A DNA stretch of 64,000 bases from Struthidea cinerea (lineage: Eukaryota > Chordata > Aves > Passeriformes > Corcoracidae), in assembly GCA_013397865.1 (NCBI GenBank), contig VZTI01003646.1, positions 640,511 to 704,510 of the forward strand, given 5' to 3'. The position numbers were made by a program, and so were the translations under genes. Below are positions 47,801-59,800 of this stretch, piece by piece. Within the stretch, counting starts at the first letter, position 1. Every line of letters starts with the position of its first letter. Under the pieces are notes generated by a model, which did not search any database, was not told the DNA's origin, and was given only the letters and a program-made list of their open reading frames with translations.

Positions 47801-50800
47801 TAACTTTAGCAAGACTAATAATATTTTCAGTAACAATAGATGATCATTCTGAGAATAAAGAAAGCCTAAGATTACTGAGCAGGGCAGGAGGGATTAACTC
47901 CACAAGGGAGTATCTCCCTGACAGATCCAGGGGCTTTTGCTTTGCTCATCATCAGCAGAGATGGGTGGAATCCACTGTTCAATTCATATATTGCTCTGTG
48001 GCTTAAAAGAAAAATACCCTACATTTAGCTTTCTTTATAAATTTGCATTCATCTGTAAGGACTTGAAAAGCATCCAGCTGTCCCTAATGAGTGCAGACTT
48101 TAACTTTTAGTATCACATACTGATGCCATGATGATTCTTGTCTTTTCTTTTATACCCGTTACACCTTCTTACAACTTCTGTATTCTTAGTGCTTTTTGCC
48201 TACATTCTTGGACTTGTTTGTTCAGCTAGGAGACGAAACATTTTAGAAGCTTTGTAGTGAGGGATCAGTGTGCCCCAAGGTCCTCTCCAGAACACATTTT
48301 GTAAACTAAGATAGAACCATCCAGGGGAAGGTTCCTTGGGGAGGGGGGCTCACTCGAGCCTCTCATTGGGGAATTTTTGATAGATATGCTAATTAGTAAC
48401 ACCTAGAATGTGATACCAGATCTTTTGGGGGAGTGGGCATTGCTGTGTGCATGGAGGTGCATTCAACCTGGACATGGTGCACCTAAGGATCCTTAAAATA
48501 AATACCAAGGTAAAATCCCTTTTTCCCTTCTAACCATGTTTGACTCTTGATTTTAAGACCAGGAGAAGGCATTAATACAGTAAAACTGGTCAATAAAACA
48601 TTATTAATGGTATTGTACTGATGTGTTGAAGTAAATGCCTTTGTTTTTGAAGGGGGGTTCTGTAGCTCAAAGTGCAAGAAGCCTTCAAGGGAGTCTACTT
48701 TGTGTTACTCAGTAAGAAACAACTGAAGACTATGTACAGTGGAGTTCAGCATTTGGAATTCAAGTTGGGTTAGAATTGCATTTGTTTCTGGAAGGACAAG
48801 TTAGCACAACTGGAAAAAAAAGTACTTTGATTGGGTGAAAGCCAAGGGCAGGCACTGTCCAGCCTAACTCTGTGCCTGCTGAAGAAAGTGTCCTTGTAGA
48901 ATAAACACCGTTTGGACTTTGCTTAACAGTGCAGTTGACAAAAAACACCCTCGAAGCTGGATTTTGAAATTAAAACAGTGCCAGAACACGTAGACAATTA
49001 ATAGTCCTCCACCTTAGCTACTGGGAACAAGGACTGAGACCAGATAAACTTGTTTTCCTTGTGATCACCAGCTGTATAAGAAGGCTGGCAGCTCCCTAGC
49101 ATTAGTCAGTGAAAAGGTTTATTCTCTATTTGGTTCTCCTGCAGCATAAAGCCTGGAGAGGTTGTGACAGAATGTCTTCTGAAGACTTTCTGAAGGAAAT
49201 TCAAGCCATTGGTGAGAAGTTTCTCCTTAAGCTCCAGAAACTGCCCAAGGCTGATCCAGTGGAGATTGCCAGCTTTTCTGTGGTTCTTCTTTTTATTGGT
49301 GAGTTTGTGGGTGGAGGCCAAGGGGTGTCAGAATTTCTCTCCTCTCCTATGGGGGCACCTTGCTCCACAGTCTTTGTAGGTGGGTTGGTGGTGTTGGCTG
49401 TTGTTTTCTAGGCTGTGCTCTGAGGCCCAGGTTAATTCCTAGGTAAATTTTTTACACTCAACATGTACCTCTACATGAATCCAGGGCATGACAGGCAACA
49501 TTTCAGCTTTCCCCAAAGCTCCCATTTTAAACATTAGTTAAATCAGCAATATTTTAACCAACTCAGAGCTGCTGTAATGTTGTGCTGCATAGGAGATAGT
49601 TTATGACAAATGGTATTAGAGCATCTCCCTGCCACAGAAGAAACTTAAGAGAGACTCTGAGTGTCATTCCTGTATTGGCTCAGTGGAAGCCAGTCTGCTT
49701 CAGATGAGCCTATTTATTCTCCTCTGGTAATGGCAAGATCCCTCCTGCTGGTCTGTGTGGGCTTGCCATGGAAGGAATAACAGAGAACTCCTGGATCAAG
49801 GGGGATGAAGTTTGTTTATACAATGGCAAAACAAGCAGGAAGGAAGACAGGCACTGCTCCTCAAAGACAGGGTTTGCTCCCGGCCAAAAGGAAGGGTGTG
49901 TATCCAGCTGGACACTCCTCCCTGGGCTGGAATTCACAAAGTCACACCTGCTGCTTTATTTGGTTCATCCCTACAGCTGGTTCCCCACAGGTCTGGTTAC
50001 CTGGCAGCCCAGGTCCAGGCTTTAAAGGTACACATGCACACACAGAGGCATGCTCACAGTCTTACGTGGTTTGCAGGATTAAACATGTCATCCTTTTCTA
50101 CTCCAGATAAACTAACACATCCCTGCCAACACCAACCATCCTGGCTAGAGTAAAGAACAGTAAGTTAGTCCACTGCTCTGTGAAACAAACCCTTGCATTT
50201 GAAGTATCTTATTTTATCAAGGTAAATACAGAAGAGTAAAGCCAACACAGTCATGAGTCTCTATGCTTACAGAGTCTGCTGCACTCACTCTTCAAAAATA
50301 AAACTGCCAGTTTGAGTAATCAAAATCCCTCAAGTTGCTTTGGGGGGAGCTGGATTTTCATCCTTTTCAGGCACATAGCTGTGCTTAGGCACTGCATGTC
50401 AGCTCCCAAACAACAGCCCATTAAGTGGGTAAAGAAACCCTCACACGGTTTGGTATGTAGCTCTTAAGGTCTTGAAATGCCTGGCAATGATTGTCCAGAT
50501 TAAATGGAAAATCAATACAAAGGAGCAGGAACTTAGGAGGAGGAAGGTGGGGATATAGGGCAAAAAAAATTCTCAAGAAACCAGGCTTTGCTCATTTTCC
50601 TGCTCACCAAACAACTTGGAGACACAGGGTTACTCTGCAGGGATTGCTTCTATGCTATGAAGCAATGACCTTTGTTTCTCTTTGCAGTTACTGTGCTGGT
50701 GCTCACGGTCATTGCCTGCAGTTGCTGCTGCTACAGCTGCTGTGGCTGCGATGGACGCCCTGACCCCAGACACAAGAAGAGCCGAGTCCGCCCAGCTGCC

Positions 50801-53800
50801 CGTTCATGAAGTGACACACAGCCTGCTATCAAGGACATGCATGGACATCACGATTCAGTGCTACAGGAATGACTTTCCACACTAGCCCACTGAAAATGGC
50901 AATAACAATACTAATTAACATGACTCAGAGGACCAGAAATCACAGCGTGGAATTCCTTCTTTCTCTCTGTGACAGCCACTACTGTGACCAGAAAGGTAAA
51001 GCTCCTTTGTCATCAGTGTCTCCCTCTTCTGGGCAGGTGTGGGGTGGGAGGGCATGGACACAGATTGCTGAGAAAAGAGACAGCTTTCCCAAAAACAGCC
51101 CTGCAGCTGGGCCAGCTGAGGATCTCGTCTGGGACACAGAGCCATGGAGCAAAGCAGAGGACACACCCACAGCCACACACGAGGCACTGCCTGCTCTCCT
51201 CACCAGTGGCTAATCCAGAAGGATGGTGCTGGGCATTAGCAAAACCCACTGACACCACTGGGAGTTGCTCAGGTCATCGTGGATCAAGGCCAAACCTGCT
51301 GCAGGAGACACGTTTAGCTGAGGTATCTGCTGAAAACAACAAATGGTGGACCTTCTGATCCAGGTGTGCCAGCTGAGGCTCTGAGTATAGCTGGTAACAA
51401 CTGCCCCGGGGTCATTTCATTGGTGATATAATAATAGGAAATTGCCAAAGAAAAAAAAACAGATCATGTGGAATACTCTTTGTTAACAGAAAGATGAAGG
51501 CAAAAGGGAAAAAGTCACCAATCCTATGGCTTATTTTGATCATTCTCTGCTCAAAATGCTCCCTCTCCACCCCCTGTGGTTCTGCTCTTCTGCTTATTGC
51601 AGACGAATGGTTCTTACAGAGCATGGGAGCTCCAGGAGATGAACAAATCCCTGTCCTTACTTGAGGGATCAGTGTGCCTGACTCCCTGCACTGTGTGCAG
51701 TTTATTTTAGTGGACATGAACATGATGCCAGGGGTGTGTTTATGAGCACGCACAGAGGCATTTTGGAGGAGTGACACATGATGGGAACCATCACTTCAGG
51801 GTATGTGCAGCAGCTGACAGCGGGCACAGTGACAGAGCAGAGCCAAGAATGAGCTGTTAGGCTGGAGTTAACAAGTGCAAATAAATCCCTTTTCCATGCT
51901 GCAGCCACTCTGTATGTTTGGTTTACACTCTGGTGAACTTCCGAAAGGGATTTATGGACGTACGAGGCTGGGGCACAGGCTGCGACTTCCACAACCGGGA
52001 CAGCACAAGAAGGCCACAATTCTGCACTAAACTCTGAACCACTCTAAACTTGGGGTGTTTCAGCTCCAAATGGGAGACCAAGCCCCTTTGTGAGAAGGTA
52101 TAAAAAGTTACGTGCATATAGAGAAGTCATCTTCTGCGTCTGTACCCCAACTAAGTGTGCGTACCAAAGCCAACATCTAGCTAGGGAGAACAGAATCATC
52201 CAGTTTTTAACAGTGGGCTTTAAAATACTCTTTACACTTCAGAAGGTACAGAAAATAAAGAAAACTCTGCAAAGAAATGTATTTTCTCTGTTGCCTGCAC
52301 CCATATTAGTAAAAGGCACATTACATCAGCTTCTTATGTATTTAATGCACTTTATTTTTTGCCAATAAACTGGATCTAGGTATTTGGCATTTTTGTACTG
52401 CTGCACATTGGAATATATCTGCAGCCAGAATCATAGTGAATAGTCTAAGAATTGTAAGAAAAATAAAATTCCTGAAACTACCAGTGTTGCTTTTAAATTA
52501 ATAAAAAGAAAAACTTTCCAGTAGAAAATGAGGATGTTCCTTAGAAAATAACTGTTTGAGACCCAATTTGACAACTGCCAAGAGCAGACTGCACTAGCAC
52601 GAGCTACTGCATGCACGGTTACACTGAGACTAACAAAGCACTGGTTTTTATTAGGCTGTCCCAAAGCTTTCACTGCCAGCCAGCGTGTTAGGGGGAAACA
52701 ATCTCAAGCACAGCATCAATTTAAACATTCAGAGATGCATCACACCAGCCTCCTGTCAGATAAGTCTTTGCTCATTTCATTCACAAACAAGTGGCAATCA
52801 AAGCGACATCAGAAGCCTCAGAACCTCTTTTGCAGGAGACAGACTCAACAGATGTTTCTGTATCTAGATTAAGTCACGAGACCTGGGGAAGAACAGAGTT
52901 CACTTTCTTTCCAGGCTTGTGCTAGACAGTGCCAGCTCCAGACATTAACAGCATCCCATTGAGAGCTGTTCCAGCAGCACGGAGCCAGCCTGTGCTAAGA
53001 CATGGGGAAGCTTGGCAGGCTGGACACACACCAAGGGCTGACAGGTTGCTGTCACTGGGAACAAGCTGCCAGGCCTTATCTCAACAGGAAAAGCCACAAA
53101 TGCATGTTTCCCAGTGGTGGTACAAGTTAAACCACTGACAGATACCAGGCAGAGGGACAAGAGAAATGGCTCCTGTCTTATCTCGGCCACTGCGAGTTCC
53201 TGAATTAGAAACAGAATAAACACAGCACTGTTAAAGAAAGGGAAGGAGAGAAAATTAGGCAATCCTCTAAAGGATTCAGGTGGCTTTCTGGAGCAGAGGA
53301 GCAGCCTCCATGTAGAGTGGGCCAATTTCTACACGCTTGTCTGGACCTCACAGGCCTAATGTTCTGCTTTGGACTATTTTGTACCATTGCACTCAGCTGG
53401 ACTATCCCTACAGCTGGGATTCAGACATGCCAGTTGTTTGCCTGATCTGCTGCTTCCTTGCATGCATTCAGGGTAGCCTGAAAGAGGCCAGCAAGTGCCC
53501 AGCTTCCTGCAGTTCTTCAGCTTCTGCTGACTACAAACCTGCTGGTCCCTGGGTCCCTGCTCAGCATTCACACAAGCTTTTGTGTTTTGGCTTCAATCAG
53601 CACTCAAATATAGGCACCTATAGGGAGCACTAGTGAGGAAGGATCCTCTTGTTTCAACCTGCAGAGGAAGATTCAGAAAAGCACAGAATAAAGCAAGGCT
53701 GCTTCTAACACAGCAACTGCCATAGATATTGTGAAAGCCTGGGAGGAACTGCATGGGAATACTGTTACTTCAGTTGTGATGATAAAAGTGTTGAAATAGT

Positions 53801-56800
53801 TTCTTTCCCTGAGGAACCTCAAAGAGCCAGCAAGGCCAGCCCCTCCAGCAGAAGTGGTTGAAGTTCTACTGATGACTTAATGGAATAGCTTCTGTTCTGT
53901 AACATTATCCCTCTGGTTTCAAAGTGATTTGCTTGGCTTGTGAAAAATAAGTCTCCTTTTACACACACACAGAGTCTCACACACCACACTCCTCCTTCTC
54001 CCCTCCCTCCTCTCTCCAGCACCATCCCTCTGGTCTTCTCCAGTCAGGAAAGTGATAGAGAGTTTTATTGCAGCTCACGGCAGTGCAATGCTCTGGAATG
54101 GGTTTATTCACCTAAACTGTCACGATGAATTTTGGACTGCAGGGCAGTCCTGTTCACAGTCTCACTCTAAGTATGGCACTCTCCTACTGGAGCATGCAAC
54201 ACAGATCAGACAGGATCCAGGAAACACAGCCCTCTTCCCTCCACCACATCCTGCAGCCTGCCCCAGACAGAGGCCACAGTACGCTTTTACAAGCGCTGCA
54301 ACAGCTGTAGGAGTGGATAAAGCCATGGAGAGGAAGAAATGTCTGAGGAACAGCTGAATTAGGGCTTTTTAGTTGGGTTCAAGGCCTTTAATTTGATTAG
54401 ATTAGCCACACCTTTGCAGGAAAATCAGCTGTTAATCATTTACTGCAGCCCAAAGAGGCAACTTCCAGGCTACCTCTACAAGTCTCCAGGTACAGCAAGG
54501 GGTCCCTCACCACAGGCCAAAATCTCTTGGAGGGGGTGAAGAGGAGGCAACAGAGGGAACATCTACTACAAACCACTACAGCTTCAGGTATTTATAAAAT
54601 GTCATACAGCTCTCCTATTCTGGGAGGTGAACTGCAGTTAGCAAAAGAGACAGGAACTTCCTGGGGTGTGCAGTCCCACAGGATTTCTGCCTTTGGGTCT
54701 GTGGAACTTGTATCTAGGCTGCCTCCCTTTTGAATGCAGAGGAATCCAGAACAGCTTTGATATCCTGTGTGCCTGTTGGTTAAAGACTGAGCACAGTGAT
54801 CTGCCATCTACCCAGAAAACAAACCATGACCTGAATATATCTGGCTGCTGAGAAAGAAACAAAAACTTCAGCAAGTGTGAGCTTGTGCTTTGAGTCAAAT
54901 CCAGCCTGCTGAGGATGAAACACTTCACAGGACTAATCCTGTTCCTTAGAGTATTCAGAATACAGACATAAGAGGCAGCAAGTCAAACAAATTTTCAAAA
55001 ATAACCAATATTTCTTCCTGTATTACATCTGCATAGTCATATTTGCAAGAAAGTGTGAGAAATATTCCATCCTTTCCCTTGAGAAGCAAGGAAGCTTTAG
55101 TAAAACCACAAGATGCTCATGAAGAGATGCTTGAATGTTCTTTAGAAAGCTGACAGCCAAGTCATTATTCAAAGTATCAGTGAAAGAGCAAGTGAGATCC
55201 CAGTTTAAATTATTACTGGACCTCCTTGTGGGAGCAAAATTTATGCTTCTATTGCAGAGTAACAGAAACCATTACTAAAGCAAACTCCATTAGCAGGACA
55301 CCCTTTTTAACATAATTGGACTATTCTAAGCCCTATGGAAGAAACAAGTTGTACATGATCTTTGCTTATTGCTGGTGGGGTTTTTTGCTTGCTTATTTTT
55401 TAAATAGGTGTTCATTTAATCTCTGTTGTGTTGTCAAAGTCCCCAACTCTCCCTTTTAGAGATCTTTCCAATGGTATCAAGGAATTTCTCCCACTGAATA
55501 CTTGTCTTTCATGTATAGGCTGTATAGCTGACAAAGAGTTCATATTGAACATGCTGGAGAGGCATTGTATTATTTAAAATATTGATAAGCTACAATTAAA
55601 ATAAATCTCAACTGCCAAAATCCTGTAGAGACAGAAGCTTTTCCTCTTTACATCTCTATAGATCTGATTGTTAAACCGGCCCCAGCTGTATTTCCTCTGG
55701 GTTATGCTCCCAATTCTGTGAAGGGCGACTCGCCTTTTGGAGGGGGATGCCTGCAGGCACCATGCGTACCTGCACTGGTTTTGGGACATGGGGAGGATAC
55801 ACCAACACCTGACCCTGTTGTTGTCTGCCCCCAGCAGGGTGGAGGCCAGCATGTCACCAGAGCAAGAGGCATCCTCAGTTCTGGAAGACCTAAAGAGGCT
55901 GATTACAGCAAGTGATTGGGCTCTTGGAGGCCTGGTGGTGATTGGCATCTTCTGTTTTGTTTTTATTGCTCTCATTTTATTTGCTGCTATCTTTGGGTGC
56001 TGCACATCTCCAAGGCACAAACGTAGAGGCTCATAGACAGCAAAGCGGGGACACAAAACTTGGTACAACTGAGCAAGAACCAGCCTGGGTACAACCTGAT
56101 TATGTTGTTCACAGAAAACTCTCATCTCACTCCCTGGGTGGTTATTTCTCCCCATGCAACTTCTATGAATCAAGAGCAACGTCCCAATGCCAGCAAGCTG
56201 CTCTGCAGGTCACAGCAAATTCAATACGTGAGGCTGTCTGGATTCAGGAACTGTGACATTTGTCAAAAACCAAAGTAAACTCATCTCTGATTTTCATCTT
56301 TCAAGCAAAACCACCAACTAGAGGTGGCAAATGGTCAGCCACCACCTAAAACTGATAAAGATGTCTTCTGCTGCTGTAGCTACATGGGTTGGGGTTTTTT
56401 TTCACCTTGCAAAAGAACAACAGGAAACTCTGACCACTGAAAGCTTTGTCTGAACCCACTCTCTAAAAGCAGCTTATACCATTGTTCTCCTGTCATACTC
56501 AGGCCTAAATACACTACGTAAAAACTTGCTTGCCAGTACACAATCTGTCTTTATTTGTTCTTATTTATAACCTTGCAAGGTCAGAGTTTCAGGTTTGCTT
56601 TCACTGTTTGGATAGTGAGTAGAACTGTATTAATTCAATATGTAAAAAAGAAATGCAACGTGGCTTTTCTTTCCATAGCACCTCAGTCTCCTGTATGAGC
56701 AGGGAAGCCAGGCAGTGGTGCTGCAATATGTGACTCTGGGATGCACATCCCATGATACACAGTAGAAAGAGCATATCAAGCTGAGGAAGGGAAGAAAAAG

Positions 56801-59800
56801 TCTGGGAGGTGTGATTTCTGATGAGGTCAGTGATATTCCCTTACTCAGATTATTACTTTGAGGGTGGTGAGATACTGGCACAGGTTGTCCAGAGAAGTTA
56901 TGGATGTCCTGTCCCTGGAAGGCCAGGTTGGATGGGGCTTGGAGCAACCTGGCCTAGGGGAAAGGGTCCCTGCCCATGGCAGGGGGTGGAACTAGGTTGT
57001 CTCTAAGGTCCCTTCCAACCCAAACCATTCTATGACTACACAAACCCCAGCCACAACAGCCATCTGTGAGCTGGGAACACACCCCAGAAGGAGCAGAGCT
57101 GCTCAGATAAGTGGATCAAATTCTTAGAGCAAGAAGCCTCCCAGCAGCTACTTCACAGCATCACCTTGACTCCGGGCAAAGAAGTGCCCCTTCAAGTGCC
57201 CCAGGGCTCAGTGCTGTGCCACACTTCAGTACTAGCAAGACTATCCCATAAACCCAGGATCTGTTTACCAAACATGACGAGGAGAGAACACGCTCACCAC
57301 GGCACCAGAAAAGCAGCACGTGGTACATTCATGCTGAAAAAGCTCTCCTAGACCCACGTGTGAAAAATGAAACAAAATTAAGAACTTGTAAGCAAGACAA
57401 ACAAAGACCATTTTCAGTTAGTGAACACACACTGCTCTCTTCCTGGCAAAATTATAGCTTTGATGTCTTATCCAGCACAGAACAGCAATTAGTACAATTA
57501 CAGCGTACAAGGCATGAACTAAACCTGAACATGGCATGTTGTGGTTGCTAGTCTGCATTTAGATTGGGCACATCCATAATTTGAGCCTGCTTCTGAAACA
57601 TTCTAAACACCATCAGGTCCTTCTAAAGTCAATGAGAGTCACAGACACTTTGCAGAGTGGAGACACAGATTTACAGAAACATTCAATCTAAATGCTTCCA
57701 TCCCATGGCTTTCTGTTTGTCCCCTTAAGAGAGGGATGATGTACTGAAGGAGAGAGTCAAAACAAAAGCAAATGCAACTAAGCCCATCATCAAAGACAGA
57801 ATATTGTAAAATACATCACCAGAGAAGTTAAACATCCCCCGACTTGGTCAGACTCCAAGACCAAAATCTCAGTTAACTCAGAGGTGGGAGTCATGAGAGA
57901 TTTCTCAGGGACACATGCAGGATCTCAGCCATAACAGTTTGTTGGAAGAACAGGACATGTTTTCCCCAACATTAACAGCGGTGTTTGAAAGAAGTGCACT
58001 CACCCCAGCTCCTCACAGAAGCTCACAATGGCATCAAAAGCTGTCATCATAGCTTTGTCAGACTCTTTTAAGGTGCCTTTTTTTTCCTGAAAGTAGATGG
58101 GACAAGGAACTATAGTCTTCAATTTAAATATACACACATAGAGTAAATCTAGCAATGACTAAATCCAACCCTTCTGAGCAATATGGCAAACAGGTACAGA
58201 CACCTCCCTGTCTCTGCTCCAACTTCTGCTCACCCATTCCTCTCTAATAGAGCTGGCTCTGGCAGCCTTTTCCTTCCCTGCTTCCCTTCCTTCTGCTATC
58301 CCTTGAAATGGGGCTCCAGACAGCTCTAGACTCAGAAAATTTCATTTCATCTTTTCATATTCAGAGGTTACTGCAGGCAAACCAGACCAGAGCCAAGGCA
58401 GTGTATCCAGGCAGGTGGGCAGTGTCCTGCAGCTCTCACCTGGATGTTAGAGAGCTCCTTCTTGATCAGGAAGCTGACTTGATCCCGGTCATTCCTTGAG
58501 TAATAGAGGCGGCAGCAGGATGGTTTTCCATCTCTCCCAGCTCTGCCAGATTCCTGGTAATATCCAGCCATTGACTTGGCAATATTCCAGTGGGCAACAA
58601 ATCTGCGTGTGGTAAAACAGGGAACATGAGGCTGCAGGTTTCTCAGAGCACTGCACACACCAGCGTGGTGTCTGTGGGCATCAACAACAGCAAAAAACAC
58701 GGCAGCAAAACATAAAAGAGGATGGAGCACAGCAAGAGATTTTGCACACTGAAGTTTAAGTCCTCTTAACACACAAGACATGGAAAGCAGCAGAGCTGTA
58801 AGAAAACAAATGCACCTGGACAGCATGTGAGCAGGATGCCACTCCAAATGGATGGAAAAGAATGAGCACATGAATATCCCAAACATGCATACAACTGTGC
58901 AGCTCTGAAGACTAAGGACACTGAGTTAAGGAGTTTGGGAGATTTTACCATAAAACACAGCATTGATAAAAAAGTTGTATTTATTTTGTGGGACAGAACT
59001 GCACCATTACAAAATACATTTTTAGATACTTGGTTTTAAAAAGACACTTCTTAGCCAAAATCTCCATGGGAAACTCACTGTGCTTCTCAGATGAAGGCAA
59101 CCTTCCTAAACAGCAAATATGACTACAGAATCATTACTGAAGTTTATGTAATCTCTGCAGAAAGGTTTTCAACACAGCACTGCAAGACTGCTTTAAACCT
59201 GCTTGTACCTGGCTATTCAGCAATTCAGCTTATACCTGTTTTGAGAGGATTTGACAGCACAGTAATGCTGCCAATGTTTTCAAGTCTGCCTCAAAGCCAG
59301 CATGACCCAAGGGCAGGTATGATGCATATGGGTGTAGCTAAAGATTAAATGACAAAAGCAAGCAGACGTGTTTCTTCAAACACAAACAGCCCAGGAACAG
59401 GCCAAGCAGGAAGCATCAGAGCCCTACACATTTAAACACCATGAGGAAGTTTGCTGAAGAAATTGATAAATAATTTTAAACAGAACTGAATTAACAGTGA
59501 AGAGAAAGGAGCAGATTCGATCAGAAAAAAAGACACCACCTCTTTTCCCTTTTGTCCAGAAGAGTCACCTCCAGAAGTTGTCAGATCTGATCTTATTTGA
59601 TAACATGCATGAATACTCAGAAATCTGCCAACACAGAGCAAAGGCTAAGCAGCAGTGCCCTGTTAACTAGGCTTGGGTATAATGTCCTTTAAGTTATTTT
59701 TTTTAAAACCTTGTAAAGAGTAATTTTAACTCCATTCCTCCTAAACTAACCAGATTACAAGCATGTATCAACTATATTTCACTTTCAGTCAGCCCTATGC

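Noticed and set aside
49109..49171. Upstream in-frame extension of SMIM5
   Set aside because: It spans the splice acceptor CTCCTGCAG at 49144, so it is intronic; the start at 49172 matches the family.
55737..55850. Upstream in-frame extension of SMIM6
   Set aside because: A splice acceptor lies between it and ATG 55851, and the extension has no similarity to SMIM6.
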